The notes beneath the pieces are model-generated. The model was not told the origin of the DNA, searched no databases, and saw only the letters and a program-made list of their open reading frames with translations. DNA of 64,000 nucleotides from Rhodococcus sp. WMMA185 (GTDB taxonomy: Bacteria > Actinomycetota > Actinomycetes > Mycobacteriales > Mycobacteriaceae). The stretch is from NCBI RefSeq assembly GCF_001767395.1, contig NZ_CP017014.1:3356501-3420500 (forward strand), given 5' to 3'. A program made the translations under genes and the position numbers. Below, one piece after another: positions 8,737 to 17,455 of this stretch (the first letter of the stretch is position 1; each line of letters begins with the position of its first letter).

Positions 8737-10002
8737 ATGACCACTGTCAGCAAGAACGATCTGGACCGGACCGTACTCGCGGACTTCGAGAAGCTGTCAC
8801 AGTTCGGTGCGACCACCGGCGGGGGCGTCGATCGGCAGGCTGCCACCGCCGATGACGGGGCGCAGCGCGCATGGCTTGCCCAGTGGCTCGCCGACCGCGG
8901 ATTTCGTGTCGAATACGACCGCGTAGGAAACCAGTTCGGGCTACTCGAGATCAACCCCGGTGCCCCGTACGTTCTCACCGGCTCCCATCTGGACAGTCAG
9001 CCGCTCGGCGGACGCTACGACGGGGCGTACGGCGTACTCGCCTCGGCGCACGCCGCTCACCGGATCGCCCAGCAATGGCGCGACGGAGACATCGCGCCGA
9101 AATACAACCTCGCAGTGGTCAACTGGTTCAACGAAGAAGGCTGTCGGTTCAAGCCGAGCATGATGGGAAGCGCTGTCTTCACCGGCAAACTCGATGTCGA
9201 ACAAGCCTTGTCGACCACCGACCACGACGGTGTCTCGGTCGCAGACGCGCTGTCGGGTATCGGCTGTCTGGGATCGGGTACCGGGCCGGAAGCTGCAGCA
9301 TTCGCCGAGATCCACATCGAGCAGGGCAGAAATCTCGAGAACGACGGAATCACCATCGGTGTAGTCGATTCCACCTGGGCGGCCCAGAAATACGAGCTGG
9401 TGATCCACGGGGAGCAGTCACACACCGGATCGACGACCATGCCCGATCGGCGCGATGCGCTTCTCGGAGCTTCCCTGCTGGTGGTCGCGGCGCGCGAGTT
9501 GGCGGAGGAGTTCGCGGACGCGCCGCTGCACACCTCGGTGAGCCAGATGACCATCGAGCCCAACTCCCCAGTCGTCATTGCCCGGGAAGTACGGATGAAT
9601 CTCGACCTACGTTCGCCGAACGAGTCGGTCGTCGACCTCGCCGACGAGCGATTGACGGCCCGCTTCGCCGACATCGAATCCCGGGCGCGGGTGCGCATCG
9701 AAAAGGCCGCCGCCCATTCCTGGGGTGTGGCCGGCTATCAGCCGGAAGGGGTGAAACTCTCGATGAGCGCCGCGGACGATCTGGGACTGACATATCGCCA
9801 GATCATGACCGTCGCCGGGCACGACTCGGTGAACACTAAGGACGTCGCCCCGACGGTGATGCTCTTCGTGCCGAGTGTCGATGGAATCTCGCACAACGAG
9901 CACGAGTTGACGGCCGACGAAGACGTGTGCGCCGGTGTGGATCTGCTGACCGAAATCGTCGGCCGTCTCGCGGTCGGGGAGCTGGACAAGCCCCAACGAT
10001 GA
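8737..10002 (+). CDS. M20-family amidohydrolase, N-carbamoyl-amino-acid/ureidopropionase/allantoate type
   Basis: A 421-residue binuclear metal hydrolase of the hydantoinase/carbamoylase subgroup of M20. The metal-site motifs are in order: GSHLDSQPLGGRYDGAYG, the NWFNEEGCRF segment, IEQG, the lid motif SHTGSTTMPDRRDAL and the final SHNEHE. Family members hydrolyse N-carbamoyl-L-amino acids, beta-ureidopropionate or allantoate, releasing ammonia and carbon dioxide. Substrate type cannot be fixed from sequence. It follows the MHS transporter, suggesting import and hydrolysis of a ureido or amide compound. It converges on the GntR gene across a short hairpin. Confidence 0.9.
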   Translation: MTTVSKNDLDRTVLADFEKLSQFGATTGGGVDRQAATADDGAQRAWLAQWLADRGFRVEYDRVGNQFGLLEINPGAPYVLTGSHLDSQPLGGRYDGAYGVLASAHAAHRIAQQWRDGDIAPKYNLAVVNWFNEEGCRFKPSMMGSAVFTGKLDVEQALSTTDHDGVSVADALSGIGCLGSGTGPEAAAFAEIHIEQGRNLENDGITIGVVDSTWAAQKYELVIHGEQSHTGSTTMPDRRDALLGASLLVVAARELAEEFADAPLHTSVSQMTIEPNSPVVIAREVRMNLDLRSPNESVVDLADERLTARFADIESRARVRIEKAAAHSWGVAGYQPEGVKLSMSAADDLGLTYRQIMTVAGHDSVNTKDVAPTVMLFVPSVDGISHNEHELTADEDVCAGVDLLTEIVGRLAVGELDKPQR

Positions 10003-10008
10003 CCAGCC

Positions 10009-10035
10009 GGCACTGCGCTATCACGCGGCAGTGCC
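10009..10035. terminator. Hairpin between convergent genes, possible bidirectional terminator
   Basis: GGCACTGC at 10009-10016 pairs with GCAGTGCC at 10028-10035 around an 11-base loop. It lies in the 56-base gap between the convergent hydrolase and GntR genes. There is no T-tract, as is usual in high-GC actinobacteria. Confidence 0.5.
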
Positions 10036-10058
10036 CCTAGTTCACGAGTGCCTCCAGT

Positions 10059-10745
10059 TCACGGTTGCTGTGGCGACAGGTTCTCCTGCTGAGCCTGCAG
10101 ACGTTGGACGGCATCGTCTAGATGTTCGACAAGCATCCGCCGCACCTTCGGCGGCGCGCCGGTCCGGATCTCCTCGCGTAGGGCCGCATGTTCGGCCGCT
10201 TGTTCGCGGAGATCGGGGTAGGTGGTCTGTAGCGCACCCATGCACATCCGGGTCTCGATCAGCAAGGTCTTGGCTGCACGAACCAGGCGTGGGCTCGACG
10301 AACACTCCACCAGAATCTGATGGAACTTCTGATCGGCATCCGATACAGCCGCGGCGTTGCCACGTTCGGCCGCATCCCGCATCTCGAGCACAGCGGATTC
10401 GAGAGCCGCATAGGTAGCTTCCCGCCGCCCGTCGGCGAGGATCATGTCCAGTGCCCCGCGCTCGATCACCGATCTGCTGCGGTACACGTCCACGACGTCG
10501 TCCAGGGACAACTCCGTCACGAAGATCCCGCGATGGCGGATGCTGCGCAGTATGCCCTCCGACACGAGTCGTTGCATCGCTTCGCGCAGCGGTCCACGCG
10601 AGACCTGGAAGTGTGCGGCCAGCTCCGCCTCGCCCAACTGAGCACCCGGCTCGAGCGCGCCCTTCATGATGGCGGCTCTCAGTCGGTCCGCGATGAATTC
10701 GGCGGTTGATTGACGGCTGGCGGGTTCCAGGTCAGTCAGAGCCAT
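10059..10745 (-). CDS. GntR-family transcriptional regulator, FCD subfamily
   Basis: A 228-residue regulator. An N-terminal winged helix-turn-helix (ADRLRAAIMKGALEPGAQLG, then ELAAHFQVSRGPLREAMQRL) is followed by an all-helical FCD ligand domain with the metal-binding Asp/His pattern (KFHQIL, EHAALREEI). The ATG at 10745 is used; it has AAAGG upstream and overlaps the racemase stop by 14 bases, so it is coupled to the racemase operon. It is the likely ligand of the inverted repeats at 12321 and 17456, since it sits at the end of one of the two operons they flank. Confidence 0.92.
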   Translation of the reverse strand: MALTDLEPASRQSTAEFIADRLRAAIMKGALEPGAQLGEAELAAHFQVSRGPLREAMQRLVSEGILRSIRHRGIFVTELSLDDVVDVYRSRSVIERGALDMILADGRREATYAALESAVLEMRDAAERGNAAAVSDADQKFHQILVECSSSPRLVRAAKTLLIETRMCMGALQTTYPDLREQAAEHAALREEIRTGAPPKVRRMLVEHLDDAVQRLQAQQENLSPQQP

Positions 10746-11466
10746 GACTGTTGCCTTTCTCGAACAAGGTTCCGAACGACGGTTGCACCGCCGCGTGGCC
10801 CGCAAGACGCAGACCCTCCCAGATGGTCACCTGGTTTGCCGTGAGTACAGGCTTGCCGAGGCGCTGCTCGAGAGTACCGAGCACGCCCATCGTCCTCATG
10901 GCCGTATCGGGGATGAGCAGGGCTTGCGCTTGTGGGTGGTCGTTGCGCACTGCCAGCTCCTCGACTCGTTCCCGGCCGAGTAGACCGACCTCCGCCGCGG
11001 TTTCGATACCGGCGCTGGAAACGGAAAGCACGTCGACCCCCGCGGCGGCGAGGAACTCCACGAACAGCGTCGCTACGTCCTCCGGGTAACTCGCGACCAC
11101 TGCTATCCGAGTGAGACCGAGCACGTGCAGAGCGTTCACGAACGCGAAACTGGTGCTCGACGTGGGCACACCGGTTACCTGGGCGAGGCTGTCCACTTGT
11201 TGCTTCGCGCCCTCGGGGCCGTATACGAAGCTGCCCGACGTACACGCCCACATCACGGCGTCCGGTTTCTCGCCGGCGAGAAGCGTCGCCCCACCCGCGA
11301 GCTTCTCGGGACTGCCGAGGTCGAGCAATTCGGGTACGGCATGCAAGTCGGTGCCGTAGATGTGCGCGACCGGCAGATCCACTCCGAGGATCCGCGCGGC
11401 GAGGGGATAGTCGTCCTCGGCCGCATGATCGGGGTAGATGAATCCGACTGTGGGTGCGGTCGCCAT
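10732..11466 (-). CDS. Asp/Glu racemase-maleate isomerase family protein lacking the second cysteine
   Basis: A 244-residue member of the Asp/Glu/hydantoin racemase, maleate isomerase and arylmalonate decarboxylase superfamily. The first catalytic cysteine is present (Cys75 in MWACTSGSF), but the position of the second is Asp187 in LLIPDTAMRT, where its neighbour has SCTNLPTY. Arylmalonate decarboxylase also has a single cysteine, but on the other lobe. Decarboxylation, one-sided racemisation or a non-catalytic role are all open. The ATG at 11466 has AAAGGAG upstream. It is the middle gene of a leftward operon: racemase B, this gene, GntR. Confidence 0.82.
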   Translation of the reverse strand: MATAPTVGFIYPDHAAEDDYPLAARILGVDLPVAHIYGTDLHAVPELLDLGSPEKLAGGATLLAGEKPDAVMWACTSGSFVYGPEGAKQQVDSLAQVTGVPTSSTSFAFVNALHVLGLTRIAVVASYPEDVATLFVEFLAAAGVDVLSVSSAGIETAAEVGLLGRERVEELAVRNDHPQAQALLIPDTAMRTMGVLGTLEQRLGKPVLTANQVTIWEGLRLAGHAAVQPSFGTLFEKGNSHGSD

Positions 11467-11484
11467 TGTGTTCTCCTTTCCGGT

Positions 11485-11523
11485 CACAGGGTCCGATCAC
11501 AGGGTCCGATCACAGGGTCCGAT
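11485..11523. repeat. Three tandem 13-bp repeats between the racemase paralogues
   Basis: The unit CACAGGGTCCGAT occurs three times head to tail at 11485-11497, 11498-11510 and 11511-11523. The array fills most of the gap between the stop of racemase B and the ribosome binding site of racemase A; the last unit touches the stop codon of racemase B. Confidence 0.9.
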
Positions 11524-12278
11524 CACGAGGGCTGATCTCCGAAGACGTCCCGGAGCCACTGGCCCGGGCCGGACATCGGAAGTTTCATCCGGCCGAGACA
11601 AGCCCAGATCGTGAGTTGGTTGGCGGTGAGAACCGGTTTTCCGAGTTCGCGCTCGAGGGGGGCGATCACATCGTAGGTCGGCAGATTCGTGCAGCTGACG
11701 AAGATCGCCTCCGCATTCGGATCGTCCGCCTCGATGATGTGCTCGGCGATCGTGCGGTAATTGACCTTCCAGATGCCGCCACCGAGCCCGAGGTGGTCCG
11801 AGCGGACTACCTCGGTGCCTGCCTCGTCGAGAAAGGCGTGCAAGCGTTCGGTCAATGGCGCGTCGTAGGGAGTGATCACCGATAGTCTGCTCAGCCCGAG
11901 ATGCTCGATTGCCTCGACGAGCGCACCCGACGTCGTCACGGCTTGCTGGGCGCCGGCCTCGCACATCGCCTCGCACAGTGTTCGCTCGAAATCGAGGCCC
12001 TTGATGAAGCTCCCCGAGGTGCACAGGTAGGCCACGACCTCGGGTTCGACATGCAGGACGTCACGTGTTGCCGCCATGATGTGTCGCCGTTCGGAGACCA
12101 GTTCGGCCATCTCGAGACTGACGGGCACGGGCTCGTACGGGGTGCGTGCCAGATGCAGGCTCACCTCCAGCGGGGCCCACCGCCACAATTCTCGTTCGAG
12201 CGCGAGATCGAACGGGGCGATGATTCCTATTCCCCGTTGCGCGAGAGGCCCTTCGAATTCGGGAATGTTCAGTTCCAC
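11523..12278 (-). CDS. Maleate cis-trans isomerase-like protein of the Asp/Glu racemase family
   Basis: A 251-residue protein with both superfamily cysteines: Cys86 in AYLCTSGSF and Cys196 in FVSCTNLPTY. The N-terminal GIGIIAPFDLALERELWRW is characteristic of maleate isomerase-type members, and KPVLTANQLTIW near the end is shared with the next gene. Maleate isomerases act on maleate in nicotinate-type pathways, but relatives act on other dicarboxylates. GTG at 12278 is chosen because GGTGAGG lies six bases upstream. A TTG at 12332 would give 18 more residues but lies inside the operator palindrome. First gene of the leftward operon. Confidence 0.83.
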   Translation of the reverse strand: MELNIPEFEGPLAQRGIGIIAPFDLALERELWRWAPLEVSLHLARTPYEPVPVSLEMAELVSERRHIMAATRDVLHVEPEVVAYLCTSGSFIKGLDFERTLCEAMCEAGAQQAVTTSGALVEAIEHLGLSRLSVITPYDAPLTERLHAFLDEAGTEVVRSDHLGLGGGIWKVNYRTIAEHIIEADDPNAEAIFVSCTNLPTYDVIAPLERELGKPVLTANQLTIWACLGRMKLPMSGPGQWLRDVFGDQPS

Positions 12279-12320
12279 GCCAGGCCTCACCTTCGTTTCG
12301 GCCACACCCGTGCATTCTAA

Positions 12321-12334
12321 GATTGTTGACAATC
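12321..12334. promoter_or_regulatory. GntR-type operator, copy 1
   Basis: GATTGTTGACAATC is a perfect inverted repeat, six bases each side of a two-base centre. It lies between the divergent racemase operon and the dehydrogenase-amidase operon, 26 bases upstream of the dehydrogenase start. The same 14 bases recur inside the 17456-17473 repeat. Confidence 0.8.
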
Positions 12335-12360
12335 ATACGTTTTACTCATACGGTGTCAAC

Positions 12361-13335
12361 GTGACTCGGAACCCGATCGTTGCCGTGCTTCACGCCCATG
12401 TCCTGCCGAACCACGAACTCATGGCACCTGTTGAGGACCGTGCCGAGGTTCGTTACACGGATGAGGCGGGACTCATCGACGCCCTCGACGGCGCAGACGT
12501 CCTCTTCCTCTACGACTTCCTGACCGATGCCGTTCCGGGTGCATGGCACGCTGCGGGTTCCCTGCAGTGGCTACACATCGCGGCCGCCGGAGTCGATCCC
12601 GTCATGTTCCCCGAGATTCGCGACAGTGACGTCACCGTCACCAACTCACGGGGTGTGTTCGACGGAGCCATCGCCGAATACGTGCTCGCTCAGATCTTCT
12701 CCTTCGCGAAGGATCTTCCCGGCTCTCTCCGTCTGCAACAGGCCCACACCTGGCGGCATCGGGAATCCGAGCGCGTGGCCGGGAAGACCGCGCTGATCGT
12801 CGGCACCGGCCCGATCGGTCGTGCGACCGCCCGGCTGCTCCGCGCGGTCGGCATGGAGGTCAACGGATCGGGACGTCGCGCACGAGACACCGACCCGGAT
12901 TTCCGAACGGTCGCGGCCACGGAAGATCTCCCCGAGCAACTCGCCGCCGCCGACTACGTAATCGCGGCGGCACCACTCACCGATCAGACCCGGCACATGT
13001 TCCGCGACAAGGAATTCGCCGCAATGAAGCCGGGCGCACGATTCATCAACGTGGGCCGCGGCGAACTCGTCTGCACTGACGACCTCGTCGCCGCACTCGA
13101 GTCCGGAACCATCGCCGGCGCGGCGCTCGACGTATTCGACACCGAACCGCTCCCACCGGACCACCCGTTGTGGAGCATGCCGAACGTCTCTATCACACCT
13201 CACAATTCGGGTGATTTCACCGGATGGCGTGATGAGATCGTTACCGTGTTCACCGACAACTTCGAACGCTGGACGGCAGGCCGACCTCTCGAGAACATCG
13301 TAGACAAGGAGCTCGGATACGTACCGAGCCGATAG
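12361..13335 (+). CDS. D-isomer-specific 2-hydroxyacid dehydrogenase
   Basis: A 324-residue NAD(P)-dependent dehydrogenase. The nucleotide motif is GTGPIGRATARLLRAVGM, with the canonical NVGRGELVCTDDLVAALESG carrying the catalytic Arg region, DVFDTEPLPPDHPLW with the catalytic Glu, and His in SITPHNSGD. It interconverts a 2-keto acid and a D-2-hydroxy acid, or acts on a related compound. The start is GTG at 12361; no clear ribosome binding site precedes it and the operator is only 26 bases away, so a leaderless transcript is possible. The amidase follows after 29 bases. Confidence 0.88.
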   Translation: MTRNPIVAVLHAHVLPNHELMAPVEDRAEVRYTDEAGLIDALDGADVLFLYDFLTDAVPGAWHAAGSLQWLHIAAAGVDPVMFPEIRDSDVTVTNSRGVFDGAIAEYVLAQIFSFAKDLPGSLRLQQAHTWRHRESERVAGKTALIVGTGPIGRATARLLRAVGMEVNGSGRRARDTDPDFRTVAATEDLPEQLAAADYVIAAAPLTDQTRHMFRDKEFAAMKPGARFINVGRGELVCTDDLVAALESGTIAGAALDVFDTEPLPPDHPLWSMPNVSITPHNSGDFTGWRDEIVTVFTDNFERWTAGRPLENIVDKELGYVPSR

Positions 13336-13364
13336 CAGGACCGATTCAGGCTGAAGGAGTTTTC

Positions 13365-14735
13365 ATGAACCCCACCGACATGACCGCGGTCGAACTGGTC
13401 ACGGCCTATTCGTCCGGAGAATTGTCGCCTGTGGAGGCAACGCGAGCGGTCCTCGACGCCATCGACGCCCGTGACCGCGACATCAACTCGTTCTGCCTCG
13501 TCGACGAGGAGAGAGCGCTCGCGCAGGCCCGCGCATCGGAGGAACGCTGGGCAACCGGCTATTCGAAGGGACTTCTCGACGGAGTCCCGATCTCCATCAA
13601 AGACATCTTCCTCACCGACGGCTGGCCCACCCTCCGTGGCTCTCAGGCGATCGACGAATCCCAACCCTGGAATGTCGACAGCCCGGTCACCGCGCGCCTG
13701 CGCGAAGACGGAATGGTGTTCCTCGGGAAGACCACCACGCCCGAGATCGCATGGAAAGCAGTCACGGACAGCGCTTTGTGCGGTATCACCCGCAATCCGG
13801 CCGACCTCTCGAAGACGGCCGGCGGATCGTCGGGCGGCAGCGCCGCCGCGGTCGCAGCCGGCCTCGGTCCGTGCTCGGTCGGCACCGACGGAGGGGGCAG
13901 CATACGCATTCCGGCGTCGTTCTGCGGCACCGTCGGGTTCAAGCCGACGCATGGGCGCGTCCCCCTGTACCCGGCCAGCCCCTTCGGCCCCCTCGCACAC
14001 GCCGGCCCGATCACCCGGACGGTGGAGGACGCCGCGCTGCTGATGGACATCATGTCGCTACCGGACCCTCGTGACCCCACCTCGCTCGCCCCGCCGCGCG
14101 CGACCTTCCGCGGTGAGATCGGCCGGGACGTGGTCGGGCTCGGCGTCGCGTATTCCCCGACGCTCGGCTATGCCACGGTCGACCCGGAGGTCCGGGCCAT
14201 CATCGACCAGGCAGTGCAGGCACTCGACGCGGCAGGGCTTCCGGTCACCGCCGCCGATCCCGGCTTCACCGACCCGATCGACGCCTTCGAAGTGTTGTGG
14301 TCGTCCGGAGCCGCCGCCATGTTGAGAAGCTTCCCCGATGGCACGCGCGACAAGGTCGACCCCGGACTGGGGAAAGCCTGGGAACGCGGCGAAAAGCTCA
14401 GTGCCGTCGACTACCTCGAAGCCCGCGCCGTCGCAGCAGACGTCGGTATCACGATGGGCAAGTTCCACCAAACGCACGACATCCTGCTCACACCCACCGT
14501 CCCGATACCCGCCTTCGACGCCGGTCACGACGTCCCACCCGGCAGCGCCTTCACCAGTTGGGCACAGTGGACCCCGTTCACCTACCCCTTCAACCTCACA
14601 CAGCAACCGGCGATGAGCCTCCCGGTCGGGAAGACAGCGGCCGGACTGCCCGTCGGTCTGCAGATCATCGGCCCCCGGCACTCGGACGACCTCGTCCTCG
14701 CCGTCTCGCGATATGCCGAACACGTACTCGGCTAG
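13365..14735 (+). CDS. Amidase, amidase-signature family
   Basis: A 456-residue amidase-signature hydrolase. The Ser-cisSer-Lys triad is readable: Lys79 in ISIKDIF, cis-Ser155 in GGSSGGS and the nucleophile Ser179 in GTDGGGSIRIPA. Full family length. These enzymes hydrolyse carboxamides or open small imides, releasing ammonia. The ATG at 13365 has AAGGAG eight bases upstream. It is the second gene of the rightward operon from the 12321 operator and converges on the PhzF gene with eight bases between stops. Substrate is unknown; an amide acid derived from the imported compound is likely. Confidence 0.92.
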   Translation: MNPTDMTAVELVTAYSSGELSPVEATRAVLDAIDARDRDINSFCLVDEERALAQARASEERWATGYSKGLLDGVPISIKDIFLTDGWPTLRGSQAIDESQPWNVDSPVTARLREDGMVFLGKTTTPEIAWKAVTDSALCGITRNPADLSKTAGGSSGGSAAAVAAGLGPCSVGTDGGGSIRIPASFCGTVGFKPTHGRVPLYPASPFGPLAHAGPITRTVEDAALLMDIMSLPDPRDPTSLAPPRATFRGEIGRDVVGLGVAYSPTLGYATVDPEVRAIIDQAVQALDAAGLPVTAADPGFTDPIDAFEVLWSSGAAAMLRSFPDGTRDKVDPGLGKAWERGEKLSAVDYLEARAVAADVGITMGKFHQTHDILLTPTVPIPAFDAGHDVPPGSAFTSWAQWTPFTYPFNLTQQPAMSLPVGKTAAGLPVGLQIIGPRHSDDLVLAVSRYAEHVLG

Positions 14736-14743
14736 GAGAAACC

Positions 14744-15565
14744 CTAGAACTCGACGATGCCCCTGAGGTACCGCCGGTACGACCCGGACAGGTGGACGCG
14801 GTCGCCGCGCACGTCGCAGTGAACGGTTCCGCCACGCGCCGACAGTTGCCGGCCGACAAGGCTCGCACGCCCCAGCACGGAAGCCCAGTACGGCGCGATC
14901 TGCGAGTGCGCGGAGCCCGTCACCGGGTCTTCCTGAATCCCTGCCTCGGCGCCGAACACTCGCGACACGAAGTCGACTCCGTCCGCGTCCGACGCGGCGG
15001 TCACCACGATGCAGCGCACCTTCAGCTGACTGATCACGCCGAAGTCGGGCGTCATCGAGGCAATGTCGTGTTCGGACTCCGCGACGAACACGAGGTCGGT
15101 GGCCTGCAGGCACTCCCGCACCCCAATGCCGAGCGCCGCGACGATCCGCGGGTCGGCGGTGATCGACTTCAGCGGCTCGGCCGGAAAATCCATCACCAGT
15201 GTCGTGTCCGGCCCCCGATCGACATTCAGCCAGCCACTGCGCGTCCAGAATTGGATCCGGTCGGCGTCTGGGTGCAGGTCCTCGAAAATCTGCGCGGCGG
15301 TAGCGAGGGTGGCGTGACCGCACAGGTCCACCTCGACGGCAGGTGTGAACCATCGCAGGTGATAGGCCGGCGTGTCCCGGTCGTGGGACGTAGCGTCAGC
15401 GGGAAGACGAGCCGTGTAGAACGCCGTCTCGGACAGATTGTTCTCTTCCGCCAGTTGCTGGAGAACAGAATCTCCTGGCCACTCGGTCAGCGGCATGACG
15501 GCAGCCGGGTTGCCCTCGAAGGGTCCGGCGGCGAATGCGTCGATCTGATGGATATCCAACTTCAT
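14744..15565 (-). CDS. PhzF-family isomerase
   Basis: A 273-residue PhzF-type protein with diaminopimelate-epimerase fold. Recognisable segments are the N-terminal QIDAFAAGPFEGNPAAVMPL, ENNLSETAFY with the family Glu, LRWFTPAVEVDLCGHATLA and, near the end, EDPVTGSAHSQIAPYW. Family members isomerise by proton shuttling. The cysteine in DLCGHAT corresponds to an epimerase-type position, so racemase or epimerase activity is possible. The ATG at 15565 is chosen; the upstream extension is not family-like. It is the last gene of the leftward operon with the aminotransferase and DUF3830 genes. Confidence 0.85.
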   Translation of the reverse strand: MKLDIHQIDAFAAGPFEGNPAAVMPLTEWPGDSVLQQLAEENNLSETAFYTARLPADATSHDRDTPAYHLRWFTPAVEVDLCGHATLATAAQIFEDLHPDADRIQFWTRSGWLNVDRGPDTTLVMDFPAEPLKSITADPRIVAALGIGVRECLQATDLVFVAESEHDIASMTPDFGVISQLKVRCIVVTAASDADGVDFVSRVFGAEAGIQEDPVTGSAHSQIAPYWASVLGRASLVGRQLSARGGTVHCDVRGDRVHLSGSYRRYLRGIVEF

Positions 15566-15637
15566 GGCGTCCGATGATGGTGGCCGACCTGAACGAAGTC
15601 GAGGGCCATCCCGCACTCTCTGGACCGGTCCCGCCCC

Positions 15638-16132
15638 TCAGTCCCGAGCGAAACTCAGTGTCTCACCTTCGACCCCACGCATCCACAGATCGTTGCAGGC
15701 GGCGGCCAGTTCCGGTAACCCCTCCTCGATGGCGGCGAAGACGTTGCCCGGTACCCAGCCGACGTCGCCGTTGATCAGAAGGTTGTTGCGGCCGTAAAAG
15801 ATTGCAAGATCCGTGGCACCCTGCGCGGCGTGCGCCTCGGAACCGGGCTCGTAGCCGTAGGCGGAGTTGCCGATCTCCCACGGCTCGAAGTCGAACAGGC
15901 ACACGTCTCCGGGAATCGGTGTGACGGTGGGGTTCTCGCGATGTGGCGCCTGCGTGATACGCGGGATCAGCGTGTATACCTCGTTGCGCGCATACTTGGC
16001 GTGGTATGCGTCTCCGCTCTGCGGGAGTGCATTCCAGACGGCGTCGCAGGTGAGCGGCGCCTCGTCGTCGAGGAGTCGGGCGCGACACGTCACGCCGCGC
16101 TTGTCGAGGGTGATGGTGATGTAGCGGGCCAC
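15638..16132 (-). CDS. DUF3830 family protein, cyclophilin-like fold
   Basis: A 164-residue soluble protein that I recognise as DUF3830, a family predicted to have a cyclophilin-like barrel and no assigned function. Typical features are the opening ITLDKRGVTCRARLLDDEAPLTC and LFDFEPWEIGNSAYGYEPG. The GTG at 16132 has GAGGAGG at good spacing. It lies between the aminotransferase and PhzF genes in a leftward operon. The family tends to sit among nitrogen-compound catabolic genes, which fits here; that statement is from general memory, not a search. A catalytic role would be new. Confidence 0.75.
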   Translation of the reverse strand: MARYITITLDKRGVTCRARLLDDEAPLTCDAVWNALPQSGDAYHAKYARNEVYTLIPRITQAPHRENPTVTPIPGDVCLFDFEPWEIGNSAYGYEPGSEAHAAQGATDLAIFYGRNNLLINGDVGWVPGNVFAAIEEGLPELAAACNDLWMRGVEGETLSFARD

Positions 16133-16163
16133 GATTCCTCCTCGTAGAACGGTCGGATCCGGA

Positions 16164-17405
16164 TCAGATCTCCTCGAGGACTTCCGACCAGAGTGTCAGC
16201 GCATCCTCCACCTGTTCTGCCGTCACGACGAGCGCCGGAATCATTCGCACCACGTTCATGTGAGCGCCGCAGGTCAGCAGCAGTAGCCCCTTCTTCGCGG
16301 CCAATTGCTGCGCGGCAGCCGCTTTCGCTCGATCCGGGGAACCGTCGGCAGCGGTGAACTCACTGCCCACCATCAGTCCGAGACCGCGCACATCCCCCAC
16401 CGCCGAGGTAGCCGTGCGGCGAGCACCCTCGATAAGTTGCGTGCCGCGAGTGGCCGCGTTGGCCACGAGGCCTTCCTTCTCGATCACTTCGAGCGTCGCG
16501 ATCGCGGCCGCGCAGGACACCGCGTTTCCCCCGTACGTTCCGCCCTGCGAACCCGGCCAGGCCTTGGCCATCAACTCCTCGGACGCCGCAATGCCCGACA
16601 GCGGGAACCCACTGGCCAGCCCCTTGGCGATCGTGATGATGTCGGGCCGGACATCGAAGTGTTGGTGTCCGAAGAACTTGCCGGTGCGTCCGAAACCGGT
16701 CTGGATCTCGTCGATGACGAGCAGGATGCCGTACCGGTCGGCTCGCTCGCGGAGTCCCTGGAAGAACGCGGTGTTGCCCGGCACATAGCCTCCCTCACCC
16801 AGGACGGGTTCGACGACGAACGCGGCCGTCTCCTCCGGCGCGGTGAGAGTGGAGAAGATGTAGTCGAGTTCTTTGAGCGCAAAGGCGGTGGCCTCTTCCT
16901 CCGTCCATCCATAGCGGTAGGCATCCGGGAACGGCGCAACATGGACACCACCCATCAACGGGCTGAAGCCTGCCGAGAACCGGGTTCCCGATGTGGTCAT
17001 GGTCGCCGCCGCGACCGTGCGTCCGTGGAAGCCGCCGTGGAAGACGATCACGTTGGGACGCCCCGTCGCCTGTCGTGACAGACGAAGCGACGCCTCCACT
17101 GCCTCGCTACCGGAGTTCGCGAAGAACACGGAATCGAGGTCGGCGGGCAGAACCGAGCCGAGACGCTCGGTCAGCTCGAGCATCGGCTGGTGCATGACCG
17201 TCGTGTACTGGCCGTGGATCAGCGAGCCGACCTGCCGGCGGGCGGCCTCCACGACGTGCGGATGGCAGTGCCCCGTACTGGTGACGCCGATACCCGCGGT
17301 GAAATCGAGATAGCGCCGACCATCGGTACCGTAGAGGTAGCAGCCGAGTCCATGATCAACCGTCACGGGTGTGGCCTGCGCGAGCAGTGGAGACAGCCGA
17401 GTCAC
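16164..17405 (-). CDS. Class III aminotransferase, 4-aminobutyrate transaminase-like
   Basis: A 413-residue pyridoxal-phosphate enzyme of fold type I, class III. Cofactor elements are visible: NSGSEAVEASLRLSR, FHGGFHGRT, IDEIQTGFGRTGKFF with the Asp that contacts the pyridine nitrogen, and the Schiff-base lysine in ITIAKGLASGFPLSG. Class III enzymes transfer terminal amino groups (4-aminobutyrate, beta-alanine, ornithine, taurine). The GTG at 17405 has GGGAGG upstream. It is divergent from a semialdehyde dehydrogenase, the classical partner that oxidises the aldehyde product, across the operator at 17456. Confidence 0.9.
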   Translation of the reverse strand: MTRLSPLLAQATPVTVDHGLGCYLYGTDGRRYLDFTAGIGVTSTGHCHPHVVEAARRQVGSLIHGQYTTVMHQPMLELTERLGSVLPADLDSVFFANSGSEAVEASLRLSRQATGRPNVIVFHGGFHGRTVAAATMTTSGTRFSAGFSPLMGGVHVAPFPDAYRYGWTEEEATAFALKELDYIFSTLTAPEETAAFVVEPVLGEGGYVPGNTAFFQGLRERADRYGILLVIDEIQTGFGRTGKFFGHQHFDVRPDIITIAKGLASGFPLSGIAASEELMAKAWPGSQGGTYGGNAVSCAAAIATLEVIEKEGLVANAATRGTQLIEGARRTATSAVGDVRGLGLMVGSEFTAADGSPDRAKAAAAQQLAAKKGLLLLTCGAHMNVVRMIPALVVTAEQVEDALTLWSEVLEEI

Positions 17406-17455
17406 GAGAAACCTCCCACGGGTAGATACCGGCGAGCGTCGGCAGTGCGTATTGT

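Noticed and set aside
12279-12332. TTG start at 12332 for racemase B
   Set aside because: It would place the start inside the operator palindrome and has no ribosome binding site; GTG at 12278 has a good one.
14058-15353. Long antisense open frame (431 codons) on the minus strand over the amidase/PhzF region
   Set aside because: Arginine-rich composition and no family resemblance. It is a high-GC shadow of the amidase and PhzF genes.
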